Assembly (NCBI RefSeq): GCF_001401755.1
Contig: NZ_KQ474102.1
Coordinates: 258,595 to 322,594, forward strand
Origin: Aquimarina longa SW024
GTDB taxonomy: Bacteria > Bacteroidota > Bacteroidia > Flavobacteriales > Flavobacteriaceae
Length of the DNA: 64,000 nucleotides
Reading direction: 5' to 3'
Shown here: positions 9,257-16,945 of the stretch, piece by piece
Numbering within the stretch: the first letter of the stretch is position 1
Layout: each line of letters starts with the position of its first letter
Translations under genes and position numbers: made by a program
Notes under the pieces: model-generated
Told to the model about the DNA's origin: nothing
Database searches by the model: none
Seen by the model: only the letters and a program-made list of their open reading frames with translations

Positions 9257-9712
9257 ATGAGAAGAGCAGTTTTTCCTGGATCATTTGATCCCATTACTTT
9301 AGGACATTGTGATATTATCGAAAGAGGACTCACTCTTTTTGATGAAATTATCCTTGCTATAGGTGTAAATGCAGAGAAAAAATATATGTTTTCCCTTGAA
9401 GAACGGAAACAATTTATAGCAAAAGCTTTTAAAAACGAACCTAAAATCAAGGTTATGACCTACAAAGGATTAACTATTGATTTTTGTAAAAAACAAAATG
9501 CGGATTTTATATTAAGAGGGTTACGTAATCCTGGTGATTTTGAGTTCGAAAAAGCTATCGCGCACACCAATAGAAAAATGTCTGATATAGAAACTGTATT
9601 CTTATTAACTTCTTCTGGAAAAAGTTATATTTCCTCTTCTATTGTAAGAGATGTTATCCGTAATGGTGGAGATGTTTCTGGATTAGTTCCAGATACAGTT
9701 CTTATTAAATAA
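9257..9712 (+). CDS. coaD: Phosphopantetheine adenylyltransferase
   Basis: A 151-residue nucleotidyltransferase that transfers AMP from ATP to 4'-phosphopantetheine, the penultimate step of coenzyme A synthesis. The signature FPGSFDPITLGHCDIIERG contains the TxGH motif that binds ATP. ILRGLRNPGDFEFE and the YISSSIVRDVI (ISSSxxR) end motif are also present. It is slightly shorter than the usual 155-165 residues but complete. A terminator follows after about 100 bases. Confidence 0.96.
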   Translation: MRRAVFPGSFDPITLGHCDIIERGLTLFDEIILAIGVNAEKKYMFSLEERKQFIAKAFKNEPKIKVMTYKGLTIDFCKKQNADFILRGLRNPGDFEFEKAIAHTNRKMSDIETVFLLTSSGKSYISSSIVRDVIRNGGDVSGLVPDTVLIK

Positions 9713-10055
9713 CATTTATATTGTTGTAAAAAGAAAAAGTAACAAAGTATGCTTCTTAAAAATAATTTGATTTTGACGTGAATTTTCAGTTTCCCTAATA
9801 AATAGTATCATAAAGCTAAGCTTTATGTTTTTTTAAGCACTCTCTATTTTTAATAGATACTGATTCTTCAATTATAAACTTAATAATACCTTGTATGGTT
9901 TTATACAGTTACTATTTAAGATAGTATAACTTTAAGGCGAGTTATTTACAATTAGGAAGAAAAAAATAATTGTTTTATCAAATGATTACTGACACACCTT
10001 TGTCACTATCGATATCTAATTTTATCATACTATTAATTTTTAACGATGATACATC
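9713..10055. other. Intergenic region with one terminator
   Basis: These 343 bases separate coaD from the GyrI-like gene. Apart from the hairpin at 9809-9834 I see no gene, RNA or clear promoter. The sequence is AT-rich with many short A and T runs. Confidence 0.6.
9809..9834 (+). terminator. Rho-independent terminator downstream of coaD
   Basis: The inverted repeat CATAAAGCT / AGCTTTATG at 9809-9827 is followed by seven T. Confidence 0.75.
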
Positions 10056-10514
10056 ATGATAAAAACAAAAATTGAATCTTTCTGGATTATTGGCATCTCT
10101 GTCCGTACTACTAACAAAAATGAACAATTTGCTAAAGACATCCCTGCTTTATGGAACACTTTTATGTCTGAAGGAGTAATGCATAAAATTCCTAATAAAC
10201 TAAATGATACAATCTATGGAGTCTATACAGATTATGAGAGTGATCATACAGAGGGATATACCACAATCATAGGGTATAAAGTAAAGAACTTAGATATCAT
10301 CCCAGAAGGGATGAGCAGTGTCCAAATCAAAGAAAGTACTTATATTAGATTTACTGCCAAAGGAGATCTTAATAAAAATGTGATCTATAACAAATGGAAA
10401 GACATCTGGAAACTAGATCTAAATAGGGCATACACTACCGATTTTGAAGTATATGGCGAAGAAGCTGTAAACCCTACAGATGCAGAAGTAGATATTTTTG
10501 TTGCAATTAATTAG
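10056..10514 (+). CDS. GyrI-like / effector-binding domain protein
   Basis: A 152-residue stand-alone domain of the GyrI-like, AraC-effector-binding type. Visible family features are an N-terminal IESFWIIGISVRTTNKN strand, the IPALWNTFM helix, IYGVYTDYESDHTEGYTTIIGYKV and the acidic end DAEVDIFVAIN. Such domains bind small, often cationic or planar molecules. Some protect gyrase or sense drugs. No DNA-binding domain is attached, so this is not a full AraC or MerR regulator. It is monocistronic and followed by a strong terminator. The ligand is unknown. Confidence 0.82.
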   Translation: MIKTKIESFWIIGISVRTTNKNEQFAKDIPALWNTFMSEGVMHKIPNKLNDTIYGVYTDYESDHTEGYTTIIGYKVKNLDIIPEGMSSVQIKESTYIRFTAKGDLNKNVIYNKWKDIWKLDLNRAYTTDFEVYGEEAVNPTDAEVDIFVAIN

Positions 10515-10533
10515 ACCTTATAGCTACTATTAC

Positions 10534-10571
10534 TAAAAAAACCAGTAGCATTAATGCTACTGGTTTTTTTT
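10534..10571 (+). terminator. Rho-independent terminator, bidirectional
   Basis: An 11-base palindrome ACCAGTAGCAT / ATGCTACTGGT is flanked by A-run and T-run. It lies between the GyrI-like gene and the convergent deacetylase gene. Confidence 0.85.
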
Positions 10572-10692
10572 AGTATAATAGTTAATTATTTTGTTTAAAA
10601 AATATAAAATTTTAAAATCAAATAGAACATAACATATAGTTCTAAATTAACTATATAATTAATAATCAAAAAAAAACATCTTTGATTGTCAG

Positions 10693-11784
10693 TTAATAGT
10701 ATTTAAAATCGACTTCTAGCGCTTTAACTATAGCAGGATTTACATTTACTTGTATTGTATTATCAGCGCCTTTAACATACTTAATCTCTTCATTTGTATC
10801 AGAAACAATACTTTTCACTTCTATTTCTTTTGGAATTTCTAATACAAGTGTAACTTCAGAACTTAGATCAGAATTTCCATCATACATCAAAGATATATTT
10901 AGTACAGTTCCTACCTGGTTTTGGGTATAGCTAGTATGCTTATTTGTTTCTAGATACTTCATAACTGATGAAGGAGGAGATATCCATAAATCTCCTTTTT
11001 CCTGAAGTTCTTGTATTGCTTTCATATGATTGATATAGTCATCCTTGGGTATTGGACCCCAAGAGCCATCTGCTACGCCATGTACCTCTCGTATAGCCCA
11101 CATTCCTTTTTCTACTGCAAGCGAAGCTGATTTACTAAGATTTTCTATCGGTACTCCAGGGCCATGAGCATAAAACTTGAGTTGGAAATATGGCGTATCA
11201 CTATCATTTAAAAAATCTGGATTTAAATCTTGTGTAAAAGCGCCTGCTCTAGCTCCTAAGTAGTTTTTTGATTTTAGATATGATATCATTTCTGGAGTAC
11301 TCTGATCAAAAGGAAATGCAAAAAACAAAGGAGTTATTCCTGTATTTTCTAAAATAAGCTGATGACTAAGATCTATTTCGATATCAAAATCATCAACACC
11401 CCATACTTGAGAAGGGCACCAACTAACATCATGCCCACAATAATGGCGGTGTGTATGGTTGATAGGTTCGTGCCCATTAGTTATCATTTTTTTTGCTATA
11501 GCCCATTCATTTTCATCAACCTCGTTGGTTATAATCGCAAAACCAAATTTTACATCATGTGCTTTAGCAATACTATCTGCATAGTCTATAATTCCGTTAG
11601 CATTAGGTATACCAAAATCATCATGTATTAAAGAGTATACACCTTTAGTATCATTCTTCCATTTAGAAGTTTCTATTTTTACATTTTTAATATGTCCTAT
11701 TAGTATAGAATCATCTATTTCTGTACAAGAAATAAATCCCATTAAACATACCGCCAATAGAATAGCGAAGTTCATTTTTTTCAT
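10693..11784 (-). CDS. Polysaccharide deacetylase-like lipoprotein (CE4/NodB fold)
   Basis: A 363-residue protein with lipobox GFISC (Cys20), so exported and lipid-anchored. The CE4 fold is shown by motif 1 SLIHDDFG (Asp55-Asp56), the metal-binding motif 2 HTHRH (His110, His114) and FFAFPFDQ at about 154-161, where motif 3 normally gives an arginine. WAIREVHGVADGSWGPIP corresponds to the region of the last His motif. The C-terminal 90 residues look like a beta-rich accessory domain. CE4 enzymes remove acetyl groups from chitin, peptidoglycan or exopolysaccharide. The exact substrate is unknown. The gene is monocistronic. Confidence 0.85.
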   Translation of the reverse strand: MKKMNFAILLAVCLMGFISCTEIDDSILIGHIKNVKIETSKWKNDTKGVYSLIHDDFGIPNANGIIDYADSIAKAHDVKFGFAIITNEVDENEWAIAKKMITNGHEPINHTHRHYCGHDVSWCPSQVWGVDDFDIEIDLSHQLILENTGITPLFFAFPFDQSTPEMISYLKSKNYLGARAGAFTQDLNPDFLNDSDTPYFQLKFYAHGPGVPIENLSKSASLAVEKGMWAIREVHGVADGSWGPIPKDDYINHMKAIQELQEKGDLWISPPSSVMKYLETNKHTSYTQNQVGTVLNISLMYDGNSDLSSEVTLVLEIPKEIEVKSIVSDTNEEIKYVKGADNTIQVNVNPAIVKALEVDFKYY

Positions 11785-12318
11785 AATTAAGTTAGTTAAT
11801 TGTGTTAATATCTAACTCGAATATACTATTATTTTAACAAAATCTATAAAGCCAAAATAAACTTAAAGTTTTAATAAAAATTTCGCATTTTTTAAACACA
11901 AAAAATGATAATATAATAATGAATATCCTCATTTTATAATATTTTTTAAAGCTAAACTAGCCTAAATTAGTTGCTGGGAAAATGAATGATTAAAGAATCT
12001 AATCTATGCGAAGAATGGAACGACATGAAACATTTTGAGTTTAAAACGATAACATATCTAATGTAAATATATACTACGGTAATATAGTATGATTATAAAA
12101 GAAAATTAGGGGTAATTTTATGGATTAAAATACAATGTATAAAACTATACGTCGTATGCAATTAGTATCGCTAATTATTATTATAATTAGTAAAAAAGCA
12201 CCTTACAAAAAATAAATCTTTATCGAATATCTATGTAAGATGCCCTTAATATTGTAATTGTTTATAATAAGCTTAATGTTTATATAGTCATAATACCTCC
12301 TTTATGCTTACATATCAA
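11785..12318. other. Intergenic region, no recognised gene
   Basis: 534 very AT-rich bases between the deacetylase start and the Roadblock operon end. The right end holds the terminator of the Roadblock operon. A 26-codon ORF at 11986-12066 on the plus strand is too short to support. I see nothing else. Confidence 0.5.
12191..12243 (-). terminator. Terminator of the Roadblock operon
   Basis: The arms GCACCTTACA (12198-12207) and TGTAAGATGC (12234-12243) pair over 10 positions on the minus-strand RNA with one G-U. Six T follow at 12192-12197. The loop is long (26 bases). Confidence 0.65.
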
Positions 12319-12693
12319 TTATAATTGAGAAACTACGTTCTTTTTATATTTTTTCAAAAGTGCTCTTGTCATACCTAGGTTTGCTTTTGAAGAATCTACG
12401 GCTAGGTAAATAAAATACTCCCCGTTTTCTGAAAGATCGATAATATGGATTTGAGATGTTAGAGTTATCAGAATGTCCTGAATATTCGAAGTTAAACCTA
12501 ATGCCTTGATTGCACTCTTTTTAGCTTTAACCACTTCTAAATTATAAGCAGAAGCTATTTCTGGATCAAAATCCGATTTTTCTGAATGAGATACATAACA
12601 TACCCCTGTACTTACCTCTGTAATTGTGACTGCGATATATCCAGGTACGTTTGATTTGATTTCTTCAATAAATTCATCTAAAAAATTTGACAT
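12319..12693 (-). CDS. Roadblock/LC7 domain protein (second of a pair)
   Basis: A 124-residue single-domain protein with the Roadblock/LC7 pattern. An N-terminal helix (FLDEFIEEIKSNVPG) is followed by IAVTITEVSTGVCYVSH, a long central helix (ASAYNLEVVKAKKSAIKALG), ITLTSQIHIIDLS and YFIYLAVDSSKANLGMTRALLKKY. Roadblock proteins such as MglB regulate small Ras-like GTPases of the MglA type and can act as dimer scaffolds. No GTPase gene is next to it. It lies 40 bases after another Roadblock gene in the same orientation and shares its terminator. Function in this organism is unknown. Confidence 0.75.
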   Translation of the reverse strand: MSNFLDEFIEEIKSNVPGYIAVTITEVSTGVCYVSHSEKSDFDPEIASAYNLEVVKAKKSAIKALGLTSNIQDILITLTSQIHIIDLSENGEYFIYLAVDSSKANLGMTRALLKKYKKNVVSQL

Positions 12694-12733
12694 AGTTTGA
12701 TTTGGTTTAATTATTAATAATATGTTGATAACA

Positions 12734-13051
12734 TTACTTCTCTATAGAATTCATGTATTTAAGAAGTAATCCTAATTTTGATATATTTTTTGATACTACC
12801 AATATAATTGAATTCGTATTGATCCTATTAGCTATTAAATACCCTTCTGAAGATTTAGCCATCAATTGATCTAAAGAACCATTAAGTAAATCTTGTGACA
12901 TATCATTACACATCGAAAATGCTGTTTCTATCATTAAAGCAACATTAGTGTCATATTCTGTATCTAAAGCATCTACCACATTCCCTTCTTTATCTGCAAT
13001 AACAATGCTATCAACTTCTGTATCTTCTTTAATCTTTTTCAGATCGATCAT
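12734..13051 (-). CDS. Roadblock/LC7 domain protein (first of a pair)
   Basis: A 105-residue protein with the same fold as its downstream neighbour. It begins with DSIVIADKEGNVVDAL, followed by a helix (TNVALMIETAFSMCNDMSQD), the strands GYLIANRINTNSIILVVSK and a last helix SKLGLLLKYMNSIE. The canonical layout is closer to MglB than in the second protein. The two are not near-identical, so they may form a heterodimer. It begins the two-gene operon, divergent from a small basic protein gene at 13230. Confidence 0.75.
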   Translation of the reverse strand: MIDLKKIKEDTEVDSIVIADKEGNVVDALDTEYDTNVALMIETAFSMCNDMSQDLLNGSLDQLMAKSSEGYLIANRINTNSIILVVSKNISKLGLLLKYMNSIEK

Positions 13052-13229
13052 ATGTGTTCAGAATTATAAATTTATTGTTTTTTTAGTAAATATACTAACA
13101 TTATACAAATTTCAAAATAATTCTTTTATCGTTTATTCTTGCTTTTTAACGATATTTTCTTTATTTTGATAAACTCAATTCATGAACAAAATATTACTCC
13201 AAATTTTATTAAACCTTTAACCTACACCT

Positions 13230-13517
13230 ATGATTTTAACAGCGTTACCCTATTCAGAACTAAAGACAATTTTAAAAACTAGAAAAGAAAAATTCAACTC
13301 CTATCGAATAGTGCAAGGAAAAATTTATGAAAAAGTTGAATATGTTTCTGAAATAATCGAAAAAATAACAAAAAAAGAATCTAAAAGTGTCCTTGAAAAC
13401 AACAATAATTCTAACTTAGATAATCATGTATCATCAGAAGATACCACTAAAGCTACAAAAACATATAGCGAAAAAATCAAAGGAGGGTATTTCGGAAAAA
13501 GAAGAAGTCGTTTTTAA
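13230..13517 (+). CDS. Small basic protein of unknown function
   Basis: A 95-residue hydrophilic protein starting at an ATG. The first 50 residues are predicted helical and rich in Lys and Glu. A low-complexity Asn/Ser/Thr linker follows, and a basic end with GKRRSRF. There is no signal peptide or membrane segment. I do not recognise the family. It is divergent from the Roadblock pair (178 bases apart) and is followed by a perfect 18-base hairpin, which supports a real transcript. Binding to nucleic acid or to an acidic partner is possible but not shown. Confidence 0.55.
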   Translation: MILTALPYSELKTILKTRKEKFNSYRIVQGKIYEKVEYVSEIIEKITKKESKSVLENNNNSNLDNHVSSEDTTKATKTYSEKIKGGYFGKRRSRF

Positions 13518-13544
13518 TATTATTATACCACTATTTTAGATACC

Positions 13545-13590
13545 ATAATTACCAAAAAGAAATAACGTTTCTTTTTGGTAATTATAGATT
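13545..13590 (+). terminator. Long perfect hairpin, probable terminator
   Basis: An 18-base arm at 13545-13562 pairs perfectly with 13568-13585 around a 5-base loop. The T-run after it is weak. It lies 28 bases after the stop of the 95-residue protein gene. Confidence 0.65.
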
Positions 13591-13718
13591 TTTAATTGAT
13601 CTGATGCTTCATTATAATAGTTTTATTAAGGTTAATGATAAATTAAATAAGTAATCAAATTCCTTATATTTATTTAATTTTAAATTTCTCTTTAACATAA
13701 ATATCCTTATTAGCATCT

Positions 13719-14546
13719 ATGAAAATCCACGAAACAGCATTTATTGTATCAACTTATCGGTCTTACCATGAAGATATTAGTAAAGATATCTATGCTAAAC
13801 TGTGGAATAATACCAAAACAGAACTTCTGATCCCTTCTATATTAAAAAGTATCTCTAAAGACGAAGCAATTTTACATAGTCTTAGAAATCGTTTTTTCTA
13901 TGAGCGTATCAATTCTTTTTTTACTAAAAATAATGGAGGTACTTTAATCAATTTCGGTGCTGGATTTAGTATGTATCAATTTATCATCGATGATACAGTA
14001 TCTACTATCGAGATCGATAAACGAGAAATTATTGATTATAAAAAAAATAAAATTGATCTATGGGTAGATCAAAATAAATTACCTTATCGAGAAACGCTAT
14101 ACACTGCTATTGATTTTAATCAAAAAACAGAGAAAGAAATCATAGAAATGTTATACCCTCTGATTAAAAAGAAGCCAACCTTTATTTTACTCGAAGGAGT
14201 TCTATTCTTTTTAGATCAACAAACAACAAATAAATTATTTCGTGTTTTTAACAAATTACAAAATCAAGGAGATTTAGTTGGTGTAGTATCATATCTTCCT
14301 GAAATTGAAAAAACAGAAGTATATCAGCGATTATTGAACTATTTTGATACTCATAATAGTACGAATGATTCTTTTAATCATCAAACTATAGCTACTTCAT
14401 ATTATAAGAAGATAAAAGGTTATCGATTACAAGAACATATAGATGAATTTCAATTATCAAAAATCTATACTCCTCAAAATTCTTTTATAGATAAAACACA
14501 GCTACTTAATGAAAATATGTACATTCTAGAAAACTATAAAGTTTAG
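13719..14546 (+). CDS. Class I SAM-dependent methyltransferase, leucine carboxyl methyltransferase type
   Basis: A 275-residue cytoplasmic enzyme. The start HETAFIVSTYRSYHEDISKD, the Rossmann motif LINFGAGFSMYQF and the following acidic IEIDKREIIDYKK match the LCM/PPM1/TcmP group of O-methyltransferases. FILLEGVLFFLDQQTTNKLF is the characteristic LEGVxxYL segment. Bacterial members methylate carboxyl or hydroxyl groups of small molecules or proteins, and the acceptor cannot be predicted here. The gene stands alone. It converges on the radical SAM operon with only 20 bases between stops. Confidence 0.83.
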   Translation: MKIHETAFIVSTYRSYHEDISKDIYAKLWNNTKTELLIPSILKSISKDEAILHSLRNRFFYERINSFFTKNNGGTLINFGAGFSMYQFIIDDTVSTIEIDKREIIDYKKNKIDLWVDQNKLPYRETLYTAIDFNQKTEKEIIEMLYPLIKKKPTFILLEGVLFFLDQQTTNKLFRVFNKLQNQGDLVGVVSYLPEIEKTEVYQRLLNYFDTHNSTNDSFNHQTIATSYYKKIKGYRLQEHIDEFQLSKIYTPQNSFIDKTQLLNENMYILENYKV

Positions 14547-14566
14547 GCGCTTTTACTTTTACTATT

Positions 14567-14785
14567 CTAAAAACCTGATAAAAGAGCCCCACAAATCCCT
14601 AATCCTACTACTAAGTAAATTCCTGAAAGAATAAATAGAATTTTTGCTGATTTCTTTTTTTTATTACCATATAATATGGCTCCAATAATTGCTAATACCA
14701 TAGGAGGTCCAAGTAGTATCAAGAGAAAAAAATAAACAATTCCTGCGTAATTCCCTCCTTCCAAAAAAAACAAGTGTAGTATCAT
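14567..14785 (-). CDS. Small two-helix membrane protein linked to radical SAM gene
   Basis: A 72-residue protein with two membrane helices (about 14-38 and 47-70) joined by a basic loop NKKKKSAK. It has an unusual start with few charged residues (EGGNYAG near residue 10). I recognise no family. Its ATG overlaps the TGA stop of the radical SAM gene by four bases (ATGA), so the two are translationally coupled. That makes it the last gene of the cassette Lgt-like / radical SAM / small membrane protein. A membrane anchor or partner for the radical SAM enzyme is an inference. Confidence 0.7.
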   Translation of the reverse strand: MILHLFFLEGGNYAGIVYFFLLILLGPPMVLAIIGAILYGNKKKKSAKILFILSGIYLVVGLGICGALLSGF

Positions 14786-16176
14786 ATCATATCTTTTCTT
14801 AATTCTTCTAAATATTCTTGTTTATCATCTCTATAAAACAAGTTCATTGTCTCAAAAGGGATAATTTTATAATCTTTATTAACAATATGTACGCAAGATT
14901 TTTTAATTGCTCTCACATCAAAATTATAAGCATCAATAAACTGCATGATTATAATTCTAAATAAATTATTATACCCTAAATCTGGTGCATCAATCTCTGG
15001 TAAACAACACATAATCGATTTCAGATTTTCTGAGGCTGTTTCTACAGAATTACCAGTACTAAATAACTCTAAAACTTTACCATGCAACTCTTCATCTTGT
15101 TCGTATACAATAGTATTCTTACCATTATCTAATAAGTCTGCAGGATTAATATATCTGGTAAGAGGTAGAATTCCGTTTTCATTTTTTAAAGCATATCCCA
15201 TTACCAAAGCATCAGGATTACAAGGAACAGGAATAAGATCATCTGATTCAAAAACAGGAAATTGCTCTAAAATTTTTCTTCGTACTTCTGTTAATGTTAT
15301 TCTATCTGTTTGAGTATTAAAATCCTCTAACCTCCCTGCAATCTGAGTAGGTTGAAATGTGACTCCCCTCACACATTTTTGTTGTGTTGCAAATGTCAAT
15401 ATGTCTCCTATAAGAGTATCATTTAATCCTTTTTCTAAAGTAACAACCAGAGTTGTCGATAAATTCACTGCATTTAGATGTGTAATAGCTTGCTTTCTAA
15501 CTTTGGTTAAATCTTCTCCTCTTAGTTTTTTCAGCACCTTTGAATCTAAGGCATCAAACTGTAAGTAAATTTCAAAATCTGGCATATACCCTGCTAATCG
15601 CTTTGTAAATTCTAGATCCTTAGCAATACGAACACCATTAGTATTTACCATTAGGTGTCTAATAGGCAACTGTTTAGCATAATCCAGAATTTCAAAAAAC
15701 TGTGGATGAATAGTAGGTTCTCCTCCACTGATCTGCACTACATCTGGTTCTTTTTCATTCGCTACAATGGTATCCAACATTTTTTTGATTTCATCTAGTG
15801 ATCGATGTCTCCCATAATGCGGAGATGAGGATGCATAACACGTAGGACATGTTAAATTACACCTATCTGTTACTTCAATAATCGATAGACAAGAGTGTTG
15901 CTCGTGATCAGGACATAATCCGCAATCATATGGACATCCATAATCAGTAGCTGTATTAAATTTATAAGGAAACTCTGAGGGTTTGTTATAATTTCTAATA
16001 TTTTTATAATATGCTATATCATCAGCAATTAAAACTTTTGATCTCCCATGTTCAGAGCAACGCTTAAGCATAAAAACTTTATTATTCTCAAAAACAATTT
16101 TAGCATCAATTCTTTTAAGACAGATGGGACATAAACTTAATGTAAAATCGTAATACGTATATTTTCTAGTAGGCAT
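14782..16176 (-). CDS. Radical SAM protein, MJ0619/tetraether-synthase (Tes)-like
   Basis: A 464-residue cytoplasmic iron-sulfur enzyme. The radical SAM cluster motif is Cys106-x3-Cys110-x2-Cys113 (DRCNLTCPTCYA), followed by the ISGGEPTIHP SAM-binding motif. Ahead of it lie two further cysteine sets. A rubredoxin-like start has Cys16-x2-Cys19 and CSEHG with Cys40. An auxiliary motif, GCPYDCGLC, has Cys81, Cys85 and Cys88. This order, and the ends IIIMQFIDAYNFDVRAIKKSCVH and IIPFETMN, match the family of archaeal MJ0619/Tes, which joins or alkylates unactivated carbons of lipids or cofactors. The gene overlaps the Lgt-like gene by 11 bases and the small membrane protein gene by 4. The substrate is unknown; a membrane lipid is inferred. 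Confidence 0.85.
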   Translation of the reverse strand: MPTRKYTYYDFTLSLCPICLKRIDAKIVFENNKVFMLKRCSEHGRSKVLIADDIAYYKNIRNYNKPSEFPYKFNTATDYGCPYDCGLCPDHEQHSCLSIIEVTDRCNLTCPTCYASSSPHYGRHRSLDEIKKMLDTIVANEKEPDVVQISGGEPTIHPQFFEILDYAKQLPIRHLMVNTNGVRIAKDLEFTKRLAGYMPDFEIYLQFDALDSKVLKKLRGEDLTKVRKQAITHLNAVNLSTTLVVTLEKGLNDTLIGDILTFATQQKCVRGVTFQPTQIAGRLEDFNTQTDRITLTEVRRKILEQFPVFESDDLIPVPCNPDALVMGYALKNENGILPLTRYINPADLLDNGKNTIVYEQDEELHGKVLELFSTGNSVETASENLKSIMCCLPEIDAPDLGYNNLFRIIIMQFIDAYNFDVRAIKKSCVHIVNKDYKIIPFETMNLFYRDDKQEYLEELRKDMI

Positions 16177-16906
16177 AAAAGAGGTTTCGAATAGTTTTTT
16201 GATAATAAATAAAACATAAGATACATAAATATTGAATACTACTAAGACCTAATATAAAAAAGGTATTAGGTTTCAAAAACTCAATGCAAAATCTAAATAA
16301 AAAGTATAAAATCATAAAATACTTAAACAGCAAGCCACTTTCTAATTGAGATTTGGTTTGAAAAAACCTTAAAACTCTCCATAAAATAAGTAGAAAAACA
16401 ACCTCAAACAAAGCTATAGGATACCTAAGCACACCATCTCCTAAATCCATTCCTAAAAAAGAAGCCGTCTCTTTACCATAGGTAAATTCTTTAACTCCTG
16501 CCAAAAAACATCCAATTCTACCTATACTAATACCTAAAATGATAGGAAATGTAAACAAATCTCCTGAAGAATGTTTCTCTCCTATAACTCTCTTTGCTAA
16601 TTCCACTCCTAGCAAGCCTCCAAAAAGCCCTCCCATTATCGTTTTAACACTTAATAATTGAAGTATACACTCTGGTGTAAAACATATAACAGGATTTTCT
16701 AAAAAACCAAAAATTCGAGATCCTAAAAAAGCTCCAAATACAGCACCAATAAGTATCGATAATCTGTTTGTAGAAGAAATCGGATCATGAATATGCTTCT
16801 TAAGGTATCTGTAATATCTATATCCTATAAAAAAAGCTACATATTCTAGAATTAAATGAATATTTACTTTATTTCCAAAAATGATAGGCTCAAAGGGAAT
16901 ATTCAT
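16166..16906 (-). CDS. Lgt-like membrane protein with altered active site
   Basis: A 246-residue polytopic protein related to prolipoprotein diacylglyceryl transferase. The Lgt pattern is visible in GISIGRIGCFLAG (129-137), LRYPIALFE (160-168) and FRFCIEFLKP (204-213). Some Lgt essentials are changed. The GRxGNF asparagine is Cys133, the following NxE is replaced, and the SHG histidine segment is MGGLFGG (91-97). The two arginine motifs are kept. It is shorter than the true Lgt at 61429. It begins 39 bases after the SulP stop and its end overlaps the radical SAM start, so it is translated together with that enzyme. It probably handles a phosphatidylglycerol-like lipid, but not as a normal Lgt. 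Confidence 0.8.
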   Translation of the reverse strand: MNIPFEPIIFGNKVNIHLILEYVAFFIGYRYYRYLKKHIHDPISSTNRLSILIGAVFGAFLGSRIFGFLENPVICFTPECILQLLSVKTIMGGLFGGLLGVELAKRVIGEKHSSGDLFTFPIILGISIGRIGCFLAGVKEFTYGKETASFLGMDLGDGVLRYPIALFEVVFLLILWRVLRFFQTKSQLESGLLFKYFMILYFLFRFCIEFLKPNTFFILGLSSIQYLCILCFIYYQKTIRNLFYAY

Positions 16907-16945
16907 TTCATCTCACTTGGTTTAGTTTAATCCAAAGTTACGTAT

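Noticed and set aside
11986-12066. 26-codon ORF in the spacer before the Roadblock operon
   Set aside because: Too short, no promoter element and no recognisable product.
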